Below, piece by piece: positions 5,836-10,522 of a stretch of 10,522 nt of DNA. Below the pieces are notes generated by a model. It was not told the DNA's origin and did not search any database. It saw only the letters and a program-made list of their open reading frames with translations. Origin of the DNA: UBA1550 sp049294435 (GTDB taxonomy: Bacteria > Patescibacteriota > Minisyncoccia > Phycocordibacterales > UBA1550); assembly GCA_049294435.1 (NCBI GenBank), contig JBAQCU010000005.1, positions 1 through 10,522 on the forward strand, in the 5' to 3' direction. Position 1 is the stretch's first letter. Each line of letters begins with the position of its first letter. A program made the position numbers and the translations under genes.

Positions 5836-8800
5836 CTACTGTACGAGACATTTTAGAGTATTTACAGCTACTACTCGAAATGGCCATTGTGGTTCTATGC
5901 CACCCGAGCGATGAAGAGTAATAGGATAGGTATAATCTGATAAGGAATAACTAATAACCTCCCAATTTGGATGGAAACTTTTGTCAAAAAAATATTTTTT
6001 AGTCTGAGTAGTACTGTTGATCGTATCATATTTTTTTTCATAACCTGTTAATTTACATAAGTTCATAGCAACTCCAGTATCATTATTGACGCTATAAACA
6101 GTATTTACATCATTCCCATTAAATGGTCCGTAGCCATATTGCGCGGTATACTGACGTTCAATAGAGGTAGACTCCAAAATCGCCCCCACCCAAGTAGCAG
6201 CAAGGTCACTAGATGTCTGAATCGGAGGAAACCATCTTTCTTCTAGATCAGTACCTAAACTAGTGGGGATGTTAAGATTTCTAGAAAAATCCTTCCATGT
6301 CCAGTCCTTGTTTCCATATGTATAAGTGCAGATTGCTTTATCGCTGTTGGCTGGGTCTGGTTCCACCACACCTCTTGTTACTCCGTCTGGTACAGTCCCT
6401 TTGGTGATGTTGCAGTTTATGACGGAGATGTTAATAGTATCAGATATTTCTTCAGGCACATCCGGGTAGTCGGGACTTTTACATACAAGGCGATATTCAT
6501 ATTCACCCGGCTCATTTATGTAAACAGTGGTGTTTGCGGTAGCGCCAAGGGTCCCCTTGCCCGCGATGGGACTAAAATCCTTTTCCCATTCCTTTAGTAC
6601 CCTAGTAGGAATATCGCCGTTTTTTGTTAATTCCACTATCTTTCTTTCCAGTGAGCAAATTTTTATATCAGTTGATTTCCATTTAAATTCTATAGGTTCA
6701 TATGTTCCTGAATACAGTTTGTATGTATTTTGAGTTGTTTTCGCTTCATCCATGAGCCATATTATTTCCGTATTCTCAGCTAGAACCCTGTCCTTCACGG
6801 TTATTTTGACCGAACTCGTCTCATTCTCTCCGCCATTGTTGCACGAGATAGTGAATGTACGACTCTCCTTTAATTTAGATGTGGTTTTGCTTCCGGAAGA
6901 CGTTATCAAAGGTGGCAATCCTGAAAGTCCAATATCCAAACTGCTTGCGTTTACGGCGTTGATTGTTGTTTCGTTCGTGAGATTGGTGCTGGTTGAGATG
7001 GTGTATGTGCTGTAGCCGTTTACCACGTTTGAGATACCAATTATTCTTATGTCGTCCTGCTGGTTAGGTAAAAGTATGAATTGACCAACAGTGGGGCTCC
7101 CAGACAGTACCTCTGTTACCGTGAGGATTGTTCCATCAATTTTGCCCTTGAACTTTGCGTCGGGGGCGACGTCAATCGGTCTCTTTACATCACTTTTGAA
7201 GGTGCAATATGAAGCGTTTTTAATTGTCCATTTAATCAGCGTAGTTGTGTTGTAAGGAATGGTTATATCTTTGGATAAGGTGATAATTGGTTTATTTCCG
7301 GCAATTGGGGTTTTCCATTCACCGCAAGAAGAAGACACGCTTGCAGTGAGCGCGGTTTCGACGACTGTCTGAGAATTGTTTACCGTGTACGTTCCTGCCT
7401 TTCCGCTCCCAGTGCCATACTCAGTGATTTTTGTGCAAGTAGATACCCCTGCGCCAGAGATGAATTGCCCTGTTGCAATATTCCCCGATGTCATTTTGGT
7501 TACCGTGAGAGTTGTTCCATCAATTTTGCCTGTAAACTCAGCAACAACGGAAGTGTTTGGTTCTACCCACACAGGTTTATCGGTACCGCCAGTATCGCAG
7601 GGAGCGGTCTTTGTTGCGGTCATTGTTATTGGAAGCTCGGCGCTCCCCGCTTTTTGAGAATTGTTTACCGTGTACGTTCCCACCCTTCCGCGCCCAGTAG
7701 TGCCGTACCCAGTGATTTTTGTGCAAGTAGATACCCCTTCGCCAAATAGGAAATATCCTTCTTCAAGAAGTGATGTAGAGAGCGCGGTGATTACGGTGAG
7801 TGTTGTGTCAGAAATATATCCCGTAAAGCTGATGTCGCTTGTCGTCGATATGTCTGTCGTTGTGTCTGCCGGTTGTGCTGTTGTGCCGTCTGGGAGAATC
7901 GTGCATAAGTCTGGGTTGGTTGCTCCATTGATGCAACTTCCGTCGGGCAATGTGGTGCAATAAGGATGATTTGTTGTTCCATTTTGGCAAGCACTGTACG
8001 AAGTGGGAGTTGTTGCCGTAATCGTGGTGCTAGACACATTTTGCGCTGGTGTAACAGTGTAGGTGCCCACGCCACCTGTGCCTGTAATATAGCCTGTAAC
8101 TCTAGTCCCGAGAGCGATGCCCGTGCCAGAGATTGTTTGTCCGATTTTCAGACATCCTGAACTTACCGATGTCACAGTGAGTGTTGTGTCAGCAATTGAA
8201 CCAACGACTGTTGCGCTTGAAGAAGAGCAAGAAGGATTTTTTGAGGCAATAGTGACACTCGGCACATTTTGAGGAGGGTAAACAGTGTATGTGCCCACGC
8301 CACCTGTGCCTGTAATATAGCCTGTAACCTTTGTGCCTTTTTTGATTCCTTTGCCTGATATTGTATGACCGACTATAACCTTACCGGAAATTACTTCTGT
8401 TACGGTAAGTTTTGTGCCGACGATGTAGCCAACTATCACAGCGTCAGCATCAGCGCTGGGTTCTGCTATTGTTATCGTTAACGATTTGCTTGACGCGCCT
8501 TTTGGTCCCGTACAGCTCATTTCAAAAGTGTAAGGTTTTTGAGGGGCGACAGTGAAGCTGTCGTTTAGGCGGAGGGTGCTACCTGCGCCACTAACGCATC
8601 TGTTTGCATTGGTTGTGTTCCACGAGATTGTCGATTTTTTCCCTGGGAGTACCTCCGATGGCGAAGCGGACAGCTCAATGATTGGAGCATCCGTCACTTC
8701 TATTGTTATAGATTGTATGTCGGTGCCGTTGGGGCCAGTGCATGTAATATCAAAAGTATATGCCTCTTTTGGCGAAACAGAAACGGCGTCTTGCAATTTC

Positions 8801-9108
8801 AGTGTTTCCCCAGAGTCATTGACGCAATTTGTCGCGTTGGACGAAGTCCATGAAATTATGGATGACTGCCCGGGGGCTATGGTTGTATGGTCTGCAGAGA
8901 GGGCGATAGTGGTTGCAAGCTGATAGTTGCCAGAAGACGCTCCTTCCCTTGGTTCCAGCCCTGTAAGGTCTGAGAGTGTTCTGCCTGGGGTGCTTGGGGT
9001 TCTCATCAAGAAAAACAACACAACACCGATAATTATCAAAAGGATGACGCCTCCGATAATTAGAAATTTCTTCTTCTTCTCGTCTTGTAGTATTTCCCGT
9101 ATGTTCAT
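5836..9108 (-). CDS. Large membrane-anchored surface protein with Ig-like domains and five beta-rich repeats
   Basis: This is a probable cell-surface adhesin or envelope structural protein of 1090 residues, starting at ATG 9106-9108. A longer frame exists upstream (to 9249), but it overlaps ksgA by 128 bases. The chosen start gives a short charged N-terminus and a transmembrane anchor at about 15-34. Ig-like domains lie at 67-139 (Trp87, Cys95, Cys123) and 141-216 (Trp163, Cys171, Cys199). A third starts at 606 (Trp627, Cys635) and resumes at 720-772 (Cys756). Beta-rich repeats with the pattern G.I..T.LTVT...SG...GQ.ISG.G...T.IT.Y.TG.G..GTYTV lie at about 223-289, 298-366, 425-499 and 522-590, with a degenerate one at 651-719 inside the third Ig domain. 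Residues 374-408 hold two CxNGxTNxxxCTxLPDG units. Residues 780-897 may be another Ig-like region, and 898-1090 a Cys-rich end domain that I cannot name. It follows ksgA by 13 bases with no Shine-Dalgarno. The stop is TAG. Confidence 0.85.
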   Translation of the reverse strand: MNIREILQDEKKKKFLIIGGVILLIIIGVVLFFLMRTPSTPGRTLSDLTGLEPREGASSGNYQLATTIALSADHTTIAPGQSSIISWTSSNATNCVNDSGETLKLQDAVSVSPKEAYTFDITCTGPNGTDIQSITIEVTDAPIIELSASPSEVLPGKKSTISWNTTNANRCVSGAGSTLRLNDSFTVAPQKPYTFEMSCTGPKGASSKSLTITIAEPSADADAVIVGYIVGTKLTVTEVISGKVIVGHTISGKGIKKGTKVTGYITGTGGVGTYTVYPPQNVPSVTIASKNPSCSSSSATVVGSIADTTLTVTSVSSGCLKIGQTISGTGIALGTRVTGYITGTGGVGTYTVTPAQNVSSTTITATTPTSYSACQNGTTNHPYCTTLPDGSCINGATNPDLCTILPDGTTAQPADTTTDISTTSDISFTGYISDTTLTVITALSTSLLEEGYFLFGEGVSTCTKITGYGTTGRGRVGTYTVNNSQKAGSAELPITMTATKTAPCDTGGTDKPVWVEPNTSVVAEFTGKIDGTTLTVTKMTSGNIATGQFISGAGVSTCTKITEYGTGSGKAGTYTVNNSQTVVETALTASVSSSCGEWKTPIAGNKPIITLSKDITIPYNTTTLIKWTIKNASYCTFKSDVKRPIDVAPDAKFKGKIDGTILTVTEVLSGSPTVGQFILLPNQQDDIRIIGISNVVNGYSTYTISTSTNLTNETTINAVNASSLDIGLSGLPPLITSSGSKTTSKLKESRTFTISCNNGGENETSSVKITVKDRVLAENTEIIWLMDEAKTTQNTYKLYSGTYEPIEFKWKSTDIKICSLERKIVELTKNGDIPTRVLKEWEKDFSPIAGKGTLGATANTTVYINEPGEYEYRLVCKSPDYPDVPEEISDTINISVINCNITKGTVPDGVTRGVVEPDPANSDKAICTYTYGNKDWTWKDFSRNLNIPTSLGTDLEERWFPPIQTSSDLAATWVGAILESTSIERQYTAQYGYGPFNGNDVNTVYSVNNDTGVAMNLCKLTGYEKKYDTINSTTQTKKYFFDKSFHPNWEVISYSLSDYTYPITLHRSGGIEPQWPFRVVAVNTLKCLVQ
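6952..7158 (-). repeat. Beta-rich repeat 5 (degenerate, within Ig domain 3)
   Basis: Codons 651-719 retain FKGKIDGTILTVTEVLSG and GQFI, and a divergent STYTIS in place of GTYTV. The glycine-rich centre has been replaced by NQQDDIRIIGISNVVNGY. It interrupts an Ig domain between its first and second core cysteines. Confidence 0.65.
7339..7545 (-). repeat. Beta-rich repeat 4
   Basis: Codons 522-590 carry FTGKIDGTTLTVTKMTSG, GQFISGAGVSTCTKIT and GTYTVNNSQ. It shares near-identical DNA with repeat 3: 7370-7450 matches 7655-7738 closely, with one codon-sized length difference. Confidence 0.8.
7612..7836 (-). repeat. Beta-rich repeat 3
   Basis: Codons 425-499 carry FTGYISDTTLTVITALS, then GVSTCTKITGYGTTGRG and VGTYTVNNSQ. 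The middle part is longer than in the other copies (SLLEEGYFLFGEG in place of GQ.ISG.G). Confidence 0.8.
7885..7989 (-). repeat. Two tandem CxNGxTNxxxCTxLPDG units
   Basis: Codons 374-408 of the surface protein contain CQNGTTNHPYCTTLPDG followed by CINGATNPDLCTILPDG. The two units match at most positions and each has a Cys pair nine residues apart, so each could form a small disulfide loop. I have seen similar Cys-Asn-Gly units in long CPR surface proteins. Confidence 0.7.
8011..8217 (-). repeat. Beta-rich repeat 2
   Basis: Codons 298-366 carry VGSIADTTLTVTSVSSG, GQTISGTGIALGTRVTGYI and GTYTVTPAQNV. It shares a 48-base block (8053-8100) with repeat 1 (8281-8328), differing at one base. Confidence 0.8.
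8242..8442 (-). repeat. Beta-rich repeat 1
   Basis: Codons 223-289 carry VGYIVGTKLTVTEVISG, GHTISGKGIKKGTKVTGYI and GTYTVYPPQNV. It follows the second Ig domain directly. Confidence 0.8.
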
Positions 9109-9121
9109 TCTTAGAAGGTCG

Positions 9122-9928
9122 TTATCTTTCAAGTATAACACCATTGGTTGCTTGTGCAATACTCCGCCATTGTTCCATAGAAAGATTTTCGGCGCGCGCG
9201 TTCTCTGGGACGCCCGATTTTTTGAGTACAATGAGAGTTTTTTCACCAAAAAACTCTTTTAGGTTTCCTGCTAGGATTTTTCTTTTATGCGCGAAGCCGG
9301 TGCGGACGACTTCAAAAAAGTATTTCTCGGCTGTCTTGCTAGTGAAATTTTTTCCTGAAATGTTTGTGATTGAGAGAATCGCCGAATCTACTTTTGGCGA
9401 GGGTGTGAAGTAGCGCGCAGGAACTTTTTTGATAAGTTTTGGCGTGCCGTACGCTTTTACAGCGATTGAAAGAATGCTTTCTTTTTTGTCACGCGCCACA
9501 ATGCGAAAAGCAACTTCTTTTTGCACCATCAAAATCATTTGTTTTGGTTTATTTTTAGATTCTAAAAAAGCACGAATGATTTGCCCCGTGATGTAATATG
9601 GTATGTTTGCCACTAATTTATATGTTTTAGGGAGCTTTAATGTATCGCTATTTATTTTTTCCAAAATATCACCATGAATCAATATAAGTTGCTTTGCTTT
9701 TATTTCCTTAGCAAATTTTTCTGAAAGTATTGGGATCATACGGTCGTCTTTTTCAACGGCAATAATATTCGCGCCTGATGTGAGAATTTCACATGTTAAA
9801 AAGCCCTTCCCCGGGCCGATTTCAAGCACAGTGTCTGCGGGCGAGAGTTCACCGGCACGCACAATGTCACGCGCCACTGTTCTGGAATTCAAAAAATTTT
9901 GACCCAATGATTTTTTCGCATGCACCAT
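9122..9928 (-). CDS. ksgA: 16S rRNA dimethyladenosine methyltransferase (KsgA/RsmA)
   Basis: This enzyme uses S-adenosylmethionine to dimethylate two adjacent adenines (A1518 and A1519 in E. coli numbering) in the 3' terminal hairpin of 16S rRNA during small-subunit maturation. The 268-residue length is normal for the family. Visible motifs, in order: KKSLGQNFL at 5-13, the SAM-binding loop EIGPGKGFLT at 36-45, acidic Glu59 (AVEKD) after the second strand, Asp87 in HGDIL, the catalytic NIPYY at 108-112, VQKEVAFRI at 135-143, PSPKVDSAI at 176-184 and FAHKRKIL at 212-219. All key residues appear intact. The ATG at 9926-9928 places the LGQNFL motif where the family has it. The surface protein gene follows 13 bases after its TAA, so the two may be cotranscribed. 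It appears to be the first gene of the minus-strand array, downstream of repeat-rich DNA. Confidence 0.97.
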   Translation of the reverse strand: MVHAKKSLGQNFLNSRTVARDIVRAGELSPADTVLEIGPGKGFLTCEILTSGANIIAVEKDDRMIPILSEKFAKEIKAKQLILIHGDILEKINSDTLKLPKTYKLVANIPYYITGQIIRAFLESKNKPKQMILMVQKEVAFRIVARDKKESILSIAVKAYGTPKLIKKVPARYFTPSPKVDSAILSITNISGKNFTSKTAEKYFFEVVRTGFAHKRKILAGNLKEFFGEKTLIVLKKSGVPENARAENLSMEQWRSIAQATNGVILER

Positions 9929-9934
9929 TTTATA

Positions 9935-9957
9935 ATTATATATTACTCGTAATTATA
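9935..9957 (-). promoter_or_regulatory. Candidate ksgA promoter, possibly leaderless
   Basis: Read on the minus strand, two TATAAT boxes precede ksgA: one at 9952-9957, 23 bases before the ATG, and one at 9935-9940, only 6 bases before it. Transcription from the second would begin at or next to the ATG, giving a leaderless mRNA, in line with the missing Shine-Dalgarno. No convincing -35 box is seen for either, and the region is AT-rich, so chance matches are possible. Confidence 0.3.
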
Positions 9958-9967
9958 TAGCACACTC

Positions 9968-9998
9968 TTGAGCATATGAGCATACTATTGAGCATACT
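9968..9998. repeat. Three short GAGCATA direct repeats
   Basis: TGAGCATA occurs three times within 31 bases, with units at about 9969-9976, 9977-9984 and 9989-9996. They lie just upstream of the candidate ksgA promoter, where they could be protein-binding sites, but they may be only local duplication. Confidence 0.5.
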
Positions 9999-10020
9999 GT
10001 GCCATTCCTCCCACATCTCA

Positions 10021-10060
10021 ATTTTCACTAATTCTCGCGATAGCGAGAATTAGTGAAAAT
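10021..10060. repeat. Perfect 18-bp inverted repeat with GATA loop
   Basis: The 40 bases form two exact 18-base complementary arms around a 4-base loop (GATA). There is no T-run on either side, so it is not a standard intrinsic terminator. As RNA or cruciform DNA it would be very stable. It lies about 90 bases upstream of ksgA. Confidence 0.9.
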
Positions 10061-10068
10061 AAAGGCCC

Positions 10069-10097
10069 TACTGACTCTAACCGAAGGCGAGTCAGTA
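10069..10097. repeat. 9-bp stem hairpin
   Basis: TACTGACTC (10069-10077) pairs exactly with GAGTCAGTA (10089-10097) over an 11-base loop. It follows the 18-bp hairpin by 8 bases, so the two may be parts of one repeat unit. Confidence 0.7.
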
Positions 10098-10200
10098 AAT
10101 TCTAATTCTGCTGTTCCAGAACCTGCTAGTTCGTCTACGTCGCTAATATAGGCCCCTGTGGCAGAGACCGCAGGCGAATCAGCTGACGGGTCACCAGAGC

Positions 10201-10215
10201 CGTGTCGTGGACACG
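10201..10215. repeat. Short hairpin CGTGTC/GACACG
   Basis: Six exact pairs enclose a GTG loop. Surrounding GCC/GGC bases could extend a branched structure. Part of the repeat-rich spacer; no function is evident. Confidence 0.45.
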
Positions 10216-10290
10216 TGACTCGGCCTTAATACTTGGAATTCGCTTCTCATTCAGCAGAATGACTCTTGGAGTATTCATACAAAAGCGTGG

Positions 10291-10333
10291 CTGAATTAGC
10301 AAATTCTGAATTACCAAATTCACGCCTTGGGCG
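10291..10333. repeat. Tandem 15-mer plus dispersed repeat copy B
   Basis: CTGAATTAGCAAATT (10291-10305) is followed at once by CTGAATTACCAAATT (10306-10320), one base different. The second unit and the next 13 bases match 97-126 within the left-edge coding sequence at 28 of 30 positions (10304-10333). Confidence 0.75.
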
Positions 10334-10404
10334 CAGAATCCTGGACGCTGAGACCACGCGGTATTGACCTATAATGACAAACGAGGAGCGTATGGAACTT
10401 TGAA

Positions 10405-10522
10405 TTACGAAACTACTTATAATTCTGTCTTTGCGAGCGCGAAGCGCGTGGCAATCCAGGATAAACACATAGATTGCCACGTCTGAGTACCGACTCGCAA
10501 TGACAGAAATAGAGTTTCGTAA
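10405..10522. repeat. 118-bp palindromic element at the window end
   Basis: The outer arms begin TTACGAAACT on both strands and continue with shared TCTGTC.TTGCGAG and GTGGCAATC blocks, meeting around a short centre near 10457-10472. The GCGAG/GTGGCAATC core resembles the dispersed repeats seen widely in CPR and some other genomes. The right arm ends exactly at the last base of the window, so the element may continue. Likely a mobile palindromic repeat; no gene inside. Confidence 0.75.

Larger units (their letters stand above)
9929..10522. other. Gene-free, repeat-rich intergenic region
   Basis: I find no credible gene, tRNA or rRNA here. The stretch is built of palindromes and short repeats: GAGCATA direct repeats (9968-9998), a perfect 18-bp hairpin (10021-10060), a 9-bp stem (10069-10097), a CGTGTC/GACACG hairpin (10201-10215), a tandem 15-mer (10291-10320), the dispersed repeat shared with the left edge, and the terminal 118-bp palindrome. 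Between these I see nothing assignable. Confidence 0.75.

Noticed and set aside
7376..8160. Open frames on both strands within the repeat part of the surface protein
   Set aside because: Their repetition follows the real frame's repeats, and they have no consistent motifs of their own.
9109..9249. 47-codon N-terminal extension of the surface protein
   Set aside because: It overlaps ksgA by 128 bases and is the shadow of the well-conserved C-terminus of KsgA. The start at 9106-9108 leads straight into a short leader and membrane anchor.
10150..10222. Possible tRNA or small structured RNA
   Set aside because: It has GC-rich pairing potential but no T-loop GTTCRA signature or cloverleaf of proper spacing on either strand.
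10374..10403. ATG after TATAAT followed by a GAGGAG stretch, encoding MTNEERMEL
   Set aside because: The frame stops after nine codons at the edge of the terminal palindrome. It may be a truncated gene start but nothing more supports it.
10135..10480. Two overlapping minus-strand frames of 62 and 77 codons
   Set aside because: They run through palindromic repeats and have irregular composition with no domain-like pattern. Probably noise.
9929..10522. Possible CRISPR array
   Set aside because: The repeats vary in length and spacing, and there are no regular spacers of uniform size.

Overview
The window looks like a piece of a Candidate Phyla Radiation (Patescibacteria, probably Parcubacteria-type) genome. 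The reasons are the protein types (a TrbL/VirB6-like membrane protein, small-domain secreted proteins with Ig and FN3 folds), the almost complete lack of Shine-Dalgarno sequences, and intergenic DNA filled with palindromic repeats. This placement comes from family resemblance as remembered, not from a search. The standard code fits: the genes end in TAA or TAG, and the long frames are free of in-frame TGA.

All convincing genes lie on the minus strand, so they read from right to left. From the right: 9929-10522 is a gene-free stretch of hairpins and dispersed repeats. ksgA/rsmA (9122-9928), the 16S rRNA dimethyladenosine methyltransferase, is the only housekeeping gene. Thirteen bases after it begins a 1090-residue anchored surface protein (5836-9108) built from Ig-like domains and five copies of a beta-rich repeat of about 65-75 residues. 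A REP-like hairpin and a candidate promoter (5745-5830) separate it from a second group. That group holds a 265-residue single-pass membrane protein, a 511-residue secreted protein ending in an FN3-like domain, a 942-codon VirB6-like polytopic protein with a long charged tail, and a partial small acidic protein that runs off the left edge.

Taken together, the left group resembles the envelope part of a CPR type IV secretion or pilus apparatus: a VirB6-like channel or scaffold, a secreted adhesive subunit and anchored accessory proteins. The large surface protein next to it could be an adhesin. No ATPase, pilin or VirB4-like gene is visible, so the assignment to a secretion system is an inference.

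The most unusual structures are: a beta-rich repeat that appears to be inserted inside an Ig domain; near-identical DNA segments within that gene, which suggest recent duplication or gene conversion; a roughly 155-bp element with 28-bp inverted ends sitting over the 5' end of the VirB6-like gene and carrying a protein-like frame on the opposite strand; a repeat found both inside the coding sequence at the left edge and in the right-hand intergenic DNA; and a 118-bp palindrome that ends exactly at the right edge.
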